Below, in pieces: positions 1-10,594 of a stretch of DNA of 64,000 bases. The notes beneath the pieces are model-generated. The model ran no database searches. It saw nothing but the letters and a program-made list of their open reading frames with translations, and had not been told where the DNA came from. The stretch is from an uncultured Bartonella sp. (GTDB lineage: Bacteria > Pseudomonadota > Alphaproteobacteria > Rhizobiales > Rhizobiaceae), in the NCBI GenBank assembly GCA_946478665.1, contig CAMLCZ010000001.1:434001-498000 (forward strand), read 5' to 3'. The first letter of the stretch is position 1; each line of letters opens with the position of its first letter. Made by a program: the position numbers and the translations under genes.

Positions 1-25
1 TGACACCAGTGGGAGATAAGATATA

Positions 26-874
26 ATGAAGGGGATTTTCCGGATTACTTTTGCAGCTTTAGCACTGTCAGCTGCAACAATTGCGACAACACAAGCGCAA
101 CAACCGGTTATTAAAGTTGGGACAGAAGGTGCATTTGAGCCTTGGACCTTTACAACCTCTGACGGCAAATTAGCAGGTCTTGATATTGACCTTACCAATA
201 ATCTTTGCGAGCGCGTAAAAGTTAAGTGTGAAATAACATCTGGCGATTTTACTAGTCTTATTCCTGGATTAAATGCCAAGAAATATGACATGATTATTGA
301 TGCCATCAATATTACCGAACAAAGAGAAAAAGTTGTAAGCTTCTCACGTCCTTATGCGGTTGAAAGCTATAGTTTTGCTATTCTAGGCGACAAGGATTTA
401 GAATCACTTCCAGGCACTGGCACAAAAATCAATCTTGATACCGATAAAGAAGCTTTTGAGAACATAATCCCTAAAATGGCTGCTGCCCTTAAAGGCAAAA
501 CAATTGGTGCGCAAGCAGCCAGCACAAATTTGGCTTTTGTCGAAAAGCATTTCAAGGATTCATCCGACATCAGACAGTATAAAACCACTGAACAGCATGA
601 CCTTGATCTGCAATCGGGACGAATTGACGCTATTTTTGAAGCCCGTACAGCAATCATTGCAACAGCCAAACAAAATGGTTTTAGTGAAATGCATATAGTA
701 GGCCCAATTTTTTCTGGTTCAGAAATGGGACGTGGCGCCGCAATAGCATTTCGTAAATCGGATACAGAGTTAAGAGATAAGTTTGATAAAGCTCTCAGTG
801 AAGCTATCGCTGATGGCACGATGTCAAAAATTTCCATGAAATGGCTTGGAATTGATTTGAGCCCACAGAAATAA
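26..874 (+). CDS. Polar amino-acid ABC transporter, periplasmic binding protein
   Basis: Cluster 3 periplasmic solute-binding protein (SBP_bac_3 family, relatives of lysine/arginine/ornithine, histidine and octopine binding proteins), 282 aa. It captures a polar amino acid or opine in the periplasm and hands it to the two permeases encoded next. The N-terminus is a typical Sec signal peptide with cleavage likely after TQA (residue 24). The mature part opens with the family pattern VGTEGAFEPWTF, followed by CERVKVKC, a cysteine pair that forms a disulfide in LAO-type proteins, and the NITEQREKVVSFSRPY segment. The start ATG is preceded by a GGGAG ribosome site. Bases 1-3 read tga and may be the stop of an upstream operon gene, possibly the missing ATPase. 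The exact substrate cannot be read from the sequence. Confidence 0.93.
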   Translation: MKGIFRITFAALALSAATIATTQAQQPVIKVGTEGAFEPWTFTTSDGKLAGLDIDLTNNLCERVKVKCEITSGDFTSLIPGLNAKKYDMIIDAINITEQREKVVSFSRPYAVESYSFAILGDKDLESLPGTGTKINLDTDKEAFENIIPKMAAALKGKTIGAQAASTNLAFVEKHFKDSSDIRQYKTTEQHDLDLQSGRIDAIFEARTAIIATAKQNGFSEMHIVGPIFSGSEMGRGAAIAFRKSDTELRDKFDKALSEAIADGTMSKISMKWLGIDLSPQK

Positions 875-916
875 AGAACGTACACATTGTCCTGCTGATC
901 TATACCGATATACAAA

Positions 917-1642
917 ATGACGGGTCAAATAGGTTATTTTGAACTGATAGGTTTTGGTGAACATGGCTGGGGCTTCTTGCTCCTAAAAGCCATGTTCATG
1001 ACAATCGCTATTGCATTAAGCGGTTTTGTTTTAGGCGCATTTTTCGGGGCAATCATTGCTTATGCAAAATTAAGTGCATCGCGGATTTTACACTATATTG
1101 GCGATTGTTATACAACCGTTTTTAGAGGCGTTCCCGATCTCTTAGTGATATATCTTATTTATTTTGGTGGCAGTTCAGTTGTCACCAAATTTTCCAGTCT
1201 ATTCGGCGTTCATGAATTCGTTTCACTACCGGTTTTTTTAAGTGGATGTTTGGCTGTTGGCATTATCTCTGGCGCGTATCAAACAGAAATTTATCGTGGT
1301 GCCTTTCTTGCAATTTCTAAAGGGCAATTGGATGCAGCAAAGGCAGTCGGCATGCATAATATGCTCATGTTTCGGCGTATTATCTTGCCGCAATTATTCC
1401 GGTTAGTGTTACCAGCTCTTGGAAATATATGGCAAATGGTGCTTAAAGAATCCGCTCTCGTTTCACTAATCGGCGTGACCGAACTAGTTTGGCAAGCTCA
1501 GGTGGCCGCTGGTTCAACCCGAAAGCCCTTTTACTTTTATATTACAGCAGCTTTACTCTATCTTGTTATCACCGGTATTTCAGGTTTTATTTTGCAAAAA
1601 TTTGAACATCGTGCAAACCACTACATTCGGAAGAGCTCATAA
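917..1642 (+). CDS. Polar amino-acid ABC transporter, permease 1 (HisQ/OccQ type)
   Basis: Inner-membrane permease of a His/Glu/Gln/Arg/opine type ABC importer, 241 aa, with about five hydrophobic segments. The cytoplasmic EAA loop that contacts the ATPase is visible around residues 135-170 (DAAKAVGM, then FRRIILPQ). It follows the binding protein after 42 nt and overlaps the next permease by one base (TAATG), so the three form one transcription unit. No convincing Shine-Dalgarno site lies before the ATG; translation may be coupled. By position it is the HisQ/OccQ partner of the heterodimeric channel. Confidence 0.93.
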   Translation: MTGQIGYFELIGFGEHGWGFLLLKAMFMTIAIALSGFVLGAFFGAIIAYAKLSASRILHYIGDCYTTVFRGVPDLLVIYLIYFGGSSVVTKFSSLFGVHEFVSLPVFLSGCLAVGIISGAYQTEIYRGAFLAISKGQLDAAKAVGMHNMLMFRRIILPQLFRLVLPALGNIWQMVLKESALVSLIGVTELVWQAQVAAGSTRKPFYFYITAALLYLVITGISGFILQKFEHRANHYIRKSS

Positions 1643-2343
1643 TGGATATCGAGTTCTTATGGTCTTGTTTTAAACAAATATTGGTTGGCTTGCCGGTAAC
1701 CCTGATTTTAGCCATATCCTCGCTATGTTGCGGATTTATCTTGGCGCTTTTCATCGCGTGGTTACGACAATCGCGTAATATTGTTCTTGCGTCTATTGCA
1801 CGGTTTTACGTTTTTGCATTTCGAGGGTCTCCTCTCCTTATCCAGATATTTCTGATTTATTATGGTGCGGGACAGTTCAGAAGCACTTTTCAATCAATCG
1901 GTATTTGGTGGATTTTACGTGAGCCAATGTATTGCGCGATTATAGCGCTAAGTTTGAATACAGCTGCCTATTCATCAGAAATTATGCGCGGCGCGCTTTT
2001 GGCTGTTCCACATTCTAATGTAGAAGTTGGAAAAGCTTATGGAATGACGCCTTTGCTTATTTTTAGAAGAATTATCTTTCCATTGGCTTTAAGGCAGGGA
2101 TTACCAGCTTATAGCAATGAAATAATATTGATGGTTAAATCCACCTCTTTGGCTTCTGTTATAACGATCTTGGATATGACAGGCATTGCCACAACAATCA
2201 TCAGCGAAACCTACAGAGCTATCGAGGTGTTTATTGTTGCAGGCTTTCTCTATCTCATATTGAATTTTCTGATAACGCGAGCCATCGCATTATGGGAAAA
2301 TAGACTTCTTGCTTATACCAGACCACCTAGTGGGACAGTATAA
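1642..2343 (+). CDS. Polar amino-acid ABC transporter, permease 2 (HisM/OccM type)
   Basis: Second membrane permease of the same importer, 233 aa. It carries the EAA loop at about residues 125-160 (EVGKAYGM and FRRIIFPLALRQGLPAY) and the usual five hydrophobic spans. The ATG shares its A with the TAA stop of the preceding gene, so translation is coupled. No ATP-binding subunit follows: the next 586 bases hold no intact gene. The system must use an ATPase encoded upstream of the window or elsewhere. Confidence 0.93.
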   Translation: MDIEFLWSCFKQILVGLPVTLILAISSLCCGFILALFIAWLRQSRNIVLASIARFYVFAFRGSPLLIQIFLIYYGAGQFRSTFQSIGIWWILREPMYCAIIALSLNTAAYSSEIMRGALLAVPHSNVEVGKAYGMTPLLIFRRIIFPLALRQGLPAYSNEIILMVKSTSLASVITILDMTGIATTIISETYRAIEVFIVAGFLYLILNFLITRAIALWENRLLAYTRPPSGTV

Positions 2344-2536
2344 AATCAAAAGTCTCATCAATAACAATAGTATGTGGACCATTATTGCGGATTTTACCAC
2401 GCCACACCACGATAAAAATTTAGTATTCCTGTGCGTTGAGTATAAAATCGACACGATAATTCGGCTCTGTTTCTATTCCTGTTAAAAATAAAAAAGCCGA
2501 TAATTTACTCAAAAAAAATAACGTCATGGCATTCAT
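2327..2536 (-). pseudogene. Possible remnant: 70-codon leftward frame with one stop
   Basis: Read leftward from ATG at 2536, the frame gives 38 residues beginning MNAMTLFFLSKLSAFLFLTG and ending ILNAQEY, then TAA at 2420-2422. It then stays open for a further 30 codons (including VVWRGKIRNNGPHTIVIDE) to a TAG at 2327. One stop in 70 codons is fewer than expected in such AT-rich DNA, and the translation has mixed, protein-like composition. I do not recognise the family. It may be a gene broken by one nonsense mutation, a 38-aa small protein, or chance. Its 3' end overlaps the permease end. Confidence 0.22.
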
Positions 2537-2929
2537 AATATACCGTTATGACATTATTATTTGTCCGTGTTCATTCGCTTTATTACAATGCATAGCATGG
2601 GTAGATAGCGAGCTGATAAACGTGAGTGATAAATCGAAAAAACTTGGATAAGCCTAATATTATAAAACTAGCTAACCGATTTTAAAAAAATTAAGCGGGC
2701 GATAGAAGCCCGCTTATTAAGCCCATATTTAAAGATAAGGGCAGATGAAAATATTTGAAATCAATGAACCCTCTTGAACGCTATAATTGGATTTTTAAGA
2801 CAAAATCCAACGGTTAGTAACTGAAAGCTAAAATGACTCGTTTTTAACCTAACTTATGGCCAGAAATCTCAAGCGTTTTCTTTATAATGCGTCAGCAATA
2901 TAGAGAACATTTTCAAATATAATGTAGTG
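2344..2929. other. Long gap after the transporter operon
   Basis: About 586 bases of AT-rich sequence without an intact gene. It holds a leftward terminator hairpin at 2692-2715 and most of a possibly broken leftward reading frame (2327-2536), both listed separately. I see nothing else I can name. Confidence 0.6.
2684..2716 (-). terminator. Intrinsic terminator, leftward
   Basis: Perfect 8-bp stem AAGCGGGC / GCCCGCTT (2693-2700 and 2708-2715), extended by one T-A pair, with a 7-nt loop. On the minus strand it is followed by seven T (A run at 2684-2690). It lies about 215 nt past the TM2-protein stop, the nearest leftward gene. Its stem core is nearly the same as that of the eno terminator. 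Confidence 0.7.
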
Positions 2930-3328
2930 TTACTTTATTGGATAACCGTTTTTATCTTTAAAGGTACCGGTCAAGATATATACAAGGTCAACCAATACCC
3001 AAATACTTGTAACAATTATGCCGATAACGGTACATGTTAGCACCAACATAACGACGCCAGAACCAATTCTTCCTACCAAAAAGCGGTGAACGCCCAATAT
3101 ACCGAAGAACCAACAAACGATTGCTAAAACAACCTTGTTGTAGCCTGTGTTTGATACCAATGGAAATACGTTTTTTGCCAGCTCACCCTCTGTGACGAAA
3201 TCAACATCACAACCAACAGCCGGCGCTTCTGTGCCTTTCCAGTCGATAATAGAAAAGTTATAACGATTACCATCTTCACCGGAAATCAATCCAGTGCTGT
3301 CGTTATATACTAATATTTTCCCTCTCAT
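2930..3328 (-). CDS. TM2-domain membrane protein with small N-terminal beta domain
   Basis: 132-aa protein with two parts. Residues 1-60 look like a small OB or cold-shock-like fold (GKILVYNDSTGLISGEDGNRY, then VGCDVDFV). Residues 63-122 form a TM2 domain: a hydrophobic helix with WFFGILGVHRFLVGRIGSG, a short polar turn, and a second helix ending WVLVDLVYILTG. TM2 proteins are inner-membrane proteins of unknown function; the GxHRFYxG-type motif is diagnostic. The gene appears to stand alone, with 195 nt between its ATG and the end of eno and a terminator further downstream. The N-terminal assignment is by eye and weaker than the TM2 call. Confidence 0.85.
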   Translation of the reverse strand: MRGKILVYNDSTGLISGEDGNRYNFSIIDWKGTEAPAVGCDVDFVTEGELAKNVFPLVSNTGYNKVVLAIVCWFFGILGVHRFLVGRIGSGVVMLVLTCTVIGIIVTSIWVLVDLVYILTGTFKDKNGYPIK

Positions 3329-3470
3329 ACTAATCCCTCATATCCAGATCATATCTCTCAAATTAACTCACCCCCGCTTATTGAATAAACGGAGGTAAAT
3401 TATCAACTTTGTGACGATTAAAATAAAAAATCTGTATTTCCAGTACTAAATGTACTTATACAGAGAAAAT

Positions 3471-3493
3471 TAAGCGGGTTATAAACCCGCTTA
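3471..3493 (-). terminator. Terminator of eno
   Basis: Perfect 9-bp stem TAAGCGGGT / ACCCGCTTA with a 5-nt loop, 31 nt past the eno stop. The minus-strand sequence after it (ATTTTC) is only moderately T-rich. The stem core matches the hairpin at 2693-2715. Confidence 0.75.
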
Positions 3494-3523
3494 ACGCTTT
3501 TCATAAAATATGAACCGCTGAAA

Positions 3524-4798
<1,275 letters not shown>

Positions 4799-4889
4799 TT
4801 ATCGTTTCCTTCCCGATAAAGGTTGTTATTCTGCATTATCAATAGACGAACTATTGCAATGAGAAAAGTTCAAAACTGCATAAAATCCA

Positions 4890-5723
4890 TTAGAGTTTCT
4901 TAGCCAACTGGTCGAATGCCTTAAGTGTCTCCAATAAATTTGACAAATTATCGAGCCTTACCATGTTTGGACCATCAGAAGGGGCATTGTCTGGATCTTG
5001 GTGTGTTTCCAAAAATACACCCGCAACACCAACGGCTACAGCAGCTCTAGCCAGTGTTTCTACGAATTCACGTTGGCCACCAGAAGATGTACCTTGTCCA
5101 CCTGGCTGTTGCACGGAATGTGTTGCATCGAAAATAACTGGTGAACCGAAAGCTGCCATGATTGGCAAAGCGCGCATATCGGAAACCAATGTGTTGTATC
5201 CAAATGAGACACCACGTTCACAGGCCATCACATTAGGGTTTCCACTTTCAGTTATTTTAGCAAGAACATTTTTCATGTCCCACGGCGCAAGAAACTGTCC
5301 TTTTTTAACATTGATAACCCTGCCCGTTTTCGCTGCTGCAATAAGCAAATCTGTTTGACGGCACAAAAAGGCAGGTATTTGCAAAACATCAACAATGTCG
5401 GCGACCATCGCACACTGTTCTTCAGTGTGTACATCGGTCAAAACAGGCACTTGAAATTCGCGCTTCAAATCAGCAAAAATGTCCATTGCTTTTTCCAGTC
5501 CAATTCCTCTTTTTGAAGAAAGGGACGTGCGATTAGCTTTATCAAAGCTGGATTTATAAACAAAACCTATTCCCAGTTTATCGGTAATTTCCTTAATGCT
5601 ACCTGCCATATCAAAAGCGTGATTACGACTTTCCATCTGGCAAGGACCAGCAATTATGGAAAGTGGGGCATTGTTGGAAAAAGTTACGTTACCTACAGTA
5701 ACTGAACTATTAGGTTTGGTCAT
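4890..5723 (-). CDS. kdsA: 3-deoxy-8-phosphooctulonate synthase (KDO 8-P synthase)
   Basis: 277-aa enzyme condensing phosphoenolpyruvate and D-arabinose 5-phosphate into KDO 8-phosphate, the precursor of the inner-core sugar of lipopolysaccharide. The DAHP/KDO8P synthase barrel is clear: [14 protein letters not shown] at residues 25-38, [34 protein letters not shown], and the C-terminal [20 protein letters not shown] cysteine in AGPC is often seen in metal-dependent members. It lies between pyrG and eno on the same strand, a Rhizobiales arrangement. Confidence 0.98.
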   Translation of the reverse strand: MTKPNSSVTVGNVTFSNNAPLSIIAGPCQMESRNHAFDMAGSIKEITDKLGIGFVYKSSFDKANRTSLSSKRGIGLEKAMDIFADLKREFQVPVLTDVHTEEQCAMVADIVDVLQIPAFLCRQTDLLIAAAKTGRVINVKKGQFLAPWDMKNVLAKITESGNPNVMACERGVSFGYNTLVSDMRALPIMAAFGSPVIFDATHSVQQPGGQGTSSGGQREFVETLARAAVAVGVAGVFLETHQDPDNAPSDGPNMVRLDNLSNLLETLKAFDQLAKKL

Positions 5724-6190
5724 GTTATTGTTGATCCTTTTATATTATGAATTGCATATCTGGGATATCATAACTTTAAAACTATACCCTATCGGAAAGT
5801 TTTATCCATTAAAATTATAGAATAATAAGTCTATTCTCACACAGAATATTTTCAAATAATATGTCATTTCGATGATGCAGAAGTCATAGTGTTTGACATC
5901 CGGCTTCGTAAACCACCATCAATCATTCTAGTGATTGCGACATTGGAAAACGCTTTTACTCCAATAAGACGATCAGATCGTCTCATGGTTTTGTTAATTT
6001 GCTCGGTATATTTCGCTAAAAACTGGATTTCAGCAATAACAATAGAAGCCAAAATTGGTTTTAATAGTGAGTCGGCAAACAATCACTAAGTGTATTGTCA
6101 AAGTGTTTAAACGACTGCATGGAGCAAAATTGTCTATTAGACGCTGTTATAGCGCAGCAATTTGACAATAAGTAAAGCGATCAAAGGATA
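5724..6190. other. Gap between pyrG and kdsA
   Basis: AT-rich interval without an intact gene. It holds a possible decayed leftward gene at 5864-6082 (listed) and, further right, the pyrG terminator. The kdsA promoter should lie in the 130 bases left of 5860, but I cannot pick it out with confidence. Confidence 0.5.
5864..6082 (-). pseudogene. Possible decayed DUF1330-like gene
   Basis: A 72-codon leftward frame between pyrG and kdsA, with a protein-like stretch (KPILASIVIAEIQF, AKYTEQINKTMRRSDRLIGV). The start region faintly resembles the opening strand-helix of DUF1330 / dimeric alpha-beta barrel proteins, which I recall beside kdsA or eno in some rhizobia. The expected glycine-rich GGRFLVRGG segment is not preserved and the frame is short. 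It may be a remnant, a divergent small gene, or chance. Confidence 0.22.
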
Positions 6191-6229
6191 AAAAAATCCT
6201 GTGATAGATTATTGATTCTATCACAGGAT
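6191..6229 (-). terminator. Terminator of pyrG
   Basis: Strong hairpin with a perfect 13-bp stem (6196-6208 with 6217-6229) and an 8-nt loop, followed on the minus strand by a run of T (A run 6191-6196). It lies 18 nt past the pyrG stop. Confidence 0.88.
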
Positions 6230-6246
6230 CAAACAGATAAGCTAAC

Positions 6247-7899
<1,653 letters not shown>

Positions 7900-8075
7900 C
7901 TATGATTTTTCCAGTAAAAAATTTACTTTTCCGATATTTTTTTAACTTTGGAAAACATTTCAATTTTGCCCCAATGGGCCATGTTAAAAAAACATCATGT
8001 TCATAAAATGAATCAACTTGTTGATAATTTGATTCATAAAACAAGTGTAACTGTTTGTTATTTTTAGCAAAATAA

Positions 8076-8100
8076 AACCCCGTTTTAAACAAACGGGGTT
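8076..8100 (-). terminator. Terminator of the first L,D-transpeptidase gene
   Basis: Perfect 10-bp stem AACCCCGTTT / AAACGGGGTT with a 5-nt loop, 24 nt past the gene's stop. The minus-strand sequence beyond is T-rich (TTTATTTTGC). Confidence 0.82.
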
Positions 8101-8123
8101 CAATAATCTATTAAACCAGCTAA

Positions 8124-8756
8124 TTAAAGGACAACAACTTCCGTACCGACATTCACACGATCATAAAGATCAAGCACATCGTCGTTAATCATACGGAAGC
8201 AACCGTTTGATGCTGATGAACCAATTGTCCAAGGCTGAACCGTACCATGAATGCGGATATATGTATCCTTATTGCCTTGCCATAAATATAGCGCACGCGC
8301 ACCCAATGGATTTCCTGGTCCACCATCCATACCGTTCGCAAAACGAGCATAGTGTTCAGGGCTACGTTTCACCATATCTTTGGTCGGTATCCAACGTGGC
8401 CATTCACGTTTGAAACGGATATTGGCTGTGCCTTTAAATTGTAAACCAATTTTACCAACAGCAATGCCATAACGACGTGCTGTCGTTGGTGTTTCTACAA
8501 AATAGAGGAAATAATTTTTCGGATCGATAACAATTGTACCTGGTTTATAGCCCGAAAATGATACGGTCTGGGCACGAAACCTTTCCGGAATATTGTAATT
8601 TTTCACACCCGGTGTTTGTGCCTGTTTTTTAGCGCTAGCCTTGGCTACTTGCGCGTTATTTTTGTTCTGAGCGTCATTGGCTGGTTCAGCAAATGCAGCG
8701 CTCCCTGACAAGAAAAATAAACCGGATAAACCGGCCAATAATAAACGATGTATCAT
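8124..8756 (-). CDS. L,D-transpeptidase (YkuD family), exported
   Basis: 210-aa exported YkuD-domain enzyme. Such enzymes make 3-3 peptidoglycan cross-links or attach lipoproteins to peptidoglycan. A Sec signal peptide occupies residues 1-23 (ends SAAFA). A lysine/alanine-rich linker follows, then the YkuD domain from about residue 70 (PGTIVIDPKNYFLYFV). The catalytic signature is complete: histidine in RIHGTVQPWTIG and cysteine in SSASNGCFRMINDD. Rhizobiales carry many YkuD paralogues, so the exact role is open. A second copy lies at 32926 with a lipoprotein-type signal. Confidence 0.95.
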   Translation of the reverse strand: MIHRLLLAGLSGLFFLSGSAAFAEPANDAQNKNNAQVAKASAKKQAQTPGVKNYNIPERFRAQTVSFSGYKPGTIVIDPKNYFLYFVETPTTARRYGIAVGKIGLQFKGTANIRFKREWPRWIPTKDMVKRSPEHYARFANGMDGGPGNPLGARALYLWQGNKDTYIRIHGTVQPWTIGSSASNGCFRMINDDVLDLYDRVNVGTEVVVL

Positions 8757-9044
8757 GTTAGTCTAAATCCCGCGACGGTTGTTGAACTTGCGTCAGTGTG
8801 GATGCAATTTGGTTTTGTCATAAGACCATTTCTAGGTCATCACAATATTTTTTAGCCTAATCAACATAAGTTGCTCGCAACCTATGGCAAGCATGCAACA
8901 CTCGCAAAAACTTGATTATATGCCAAACAAGCCTGAGTTAAGGATTGTTCCCCCTATTGGTAATAGGTCACCGTTAAAATCTCTTTAAACTGTCTTAAAA
9001 AAAAACAGCTAACAAAATACCTTATAATACAAAACTGCGAACAC
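8757..9044. other. Gap upstream of the L,D-transpeptidase gene
   Basis: Noncoding, AT-rich. It should contain the leftward promoter of the transpeptidase gene. A small hairpin CCTATT-GGT-AATAGG lies at 8953-8967. Nothing else was recognised. Confidence 0.45.
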
Positions 9045-9069
9045 GAAAAAAGGGGCGCATAGCACCCCT
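9045..9069 (-). terminator. Terminator of secG
   Basis: 8-bp stem (9051-9058 with 9062-9069, one G-U wobble in the minus-strand RNA) with a 3-nt loop, followed on the minus strand by six T. It lies 38 nt past the secG stop. Confidence 0.87.
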
Positions 9070-9106
9070 CTTCTAACCTCAACCATCAATTTTCAAACTT
9101 TAAATT

Positions 9107-9589
9107 TTAATTTGATGGAACTGGATTTTCTGGCTGCTGTGGTACTGGATTTTCCTGAACCGGTGCAGACAAATTATTTTCATTTGCCTTTGCGCCACCT
9201 GATTTGGATGTATCGCTATTTTCTTTATCAGCTTTACCGCCAAGTTGTTCCAAAATAGAAGGTTGATTGCCATTTTCAGCAGGAGACTGACCATTCGCAG
9301 GCTTTTGCCCTTCTGGTGTCGCTTTACCTTCAGTTGTTGGAATACGGTTAAGAATATCCGACGCTGGATTGGAAATGCTATCCACAACCACAAGAATAAT
9401 AGATGTCGCGAAAAAGCAGATAGCCAATATGGCTGTCAAACGCGTTAGCGCATTTTTCGTGCCTCGGGCGGTCATAAAGCCTGAACCACCGCCTATACCA
9501 AGGCCACCACCTTCAGAACGTTGTATCAGAATAACGCCTACGAGTGCGATAACAATTAATAGATGAATGACAACAAGTACTGTCTGCAT
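9107..9589 (-). CDS. secG: Preprotein translocase subunit SecG
   Basis: 160-aa inner-membrane subunit of the SecYEG export channel. The core is two transmembrane helices: residues 1-22 (VLVVIHLLIVIALVGVILIQ) and about 50-75. Between them lies the diagnostic loop RSEGGGLGIGGGSGFMTARG with the TKNALTRLT motif. The last 75 residues are a low-complexity tail rich in Pro, Gln, Asn, Glu and Ala, common in alphaproteobacterial SecG. It lies 81 nt downstream of tpiA, the usual gene pair, and is followed by a strong terminator. Confidence 0.97.
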   Translation of the reverse strand: MQTVLVVIHLLIVIALVGVILIQRSEGGGLGIGGGSGFMTARGTKNALTRLTAILAICFFATSIILVVVDSISNPASDILNRIPTTEGKATPEGQKPANGQSPAENGNQPSILEQLGGKADKENSDTSKSGGAKANENNLSAPVQENPVPQQPENPVPSN

Positions 9590-9670
9590 ATGTTTTGCTC
9601 TAACTTTGATCTTCGCGGCTGTTTACACGCAAATCCCACACAATCCAAGAGGAAACCGAAAATTCTTTGC

Positions 9671-10435
9671 TTATAATTTACGATATGCGTCACAAATGGC
9701 CAAAAAATCGCTCGCTTTTAGGCTAGCGCCCCCTACCAAAGCACCATCTACATTATCAACGCCTAATAATTCGACAGCATTTGTAGGTTTAACAGATCCA
9801 CCATAAAGCAACCGCATTTTTGCACCGGATTTTACAAAACGCTTGGTAAGCTCACTACGAATAAAACCATGAACTTCAGCAACATCGTCTGCTGTTGGTG
9901 TTTTTCCTGTGCCAATTGCCCAAACCGGTTCATAAGCAATCACCGTGTTTTCGAGCGTTGCTCCTTCGGGCACTGACCCCAATAGCTGTTTACCAACAAC
10001 ATCAAGCGTTTTGCCGCTTTCCCGTTCTGCAAGTGTTTCTCCAACGCAAATTACAGCAACAAGACCAGCGCGCCAAGCAGCCTCTGCTTTCTGACGTACA
10101 AGATCATCTGTTTCATGATGGTCTGTGCGGCGTTCCGAATGACCAACAATAACATAGTCAGCGCCTGCCTCTTTTAGCATAGGTGCTGATATATCGCCTG
10201 TATGCGCTCCACTATCAGCCACATGGCAATCTTCACCACCCAAGTGCAATTTTTCACCGTCAAGGCTGTCAGCGGCACGAGACAACAATGTTGCCGGCAC
10301 ACAAATAAGCGCTTCAAACAGCAATCCTAAATCCGAACTGACACCGGCTGCGATAGCCCTCAACTCTGTTAAAGATTCGCCTGTGCCGTTCATTTTCCAG
10401 TTTCCGGCAACAAGTGGTCGAACATCAGGAGTCAT
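9671..10435 (-). CDS. tpiA: Triosephosphate isomerase
   Basis: 254-aa TIM-barrel enzyme interconverting dihydroxyacetone phosphate and glyceraldehyde 3-phosphate. Seen in sequence: NWKMNG (catalytic Lys), IVGHSERR (catalytic His), [15 protein letters not shown] (catalytic Glu and loop 6), and LYGGSVKP with [10 protein letters not shown] (phosphate binding). Two adjacent ATG codons (10438 and 10435) are possible; the GAGG site sits 7 nt before the second, the better spacing. It lies upstream of secG and is divergent from ppiD, with a 150-nt shared promoter region. Confidence 0.98.
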   Translation of the reverse strand: MTPDVRPLVAGNWKMNGTGESLTELRAIAAGVSSDLGLLFEALICVPATLLSRAADSLDGEKLHLGGEDCHVADSGAHTGDISAPMLKEAGADYVIVGHSERRTDHHETDDLVRQKAEAAWRAGLVAVICVGETLAERESGKTLDVVGKQLLGSVPEGATLENTVIAYEPVWAIGTGKTPTADDVAEVHGFIRSELTKRFVKSGAKMRLLYGGSVKPTNAVELLGVDNVDGALVGGASLKASDFLAICDAYRKL

Positions 10436-10594
10436 CATTTCACCTCAATATCAGTCTTAAAAAAAGAATTTAGGCCTTTAACTAGCAAATTACACAAGCA
10501 AAGCAAGTCTTTAACCTTGCATATTGTGCGCCTTTGTTGCAAATCCTATCAGAGCTTTATGCTTTATTGAAGCCAATTAAAACGGAATTAACCG

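Noticed and set aside
367-915. 182-codon leftward open frame
   Set aside because: Antisense to the amino-acid binding-protein gene, which is certain.
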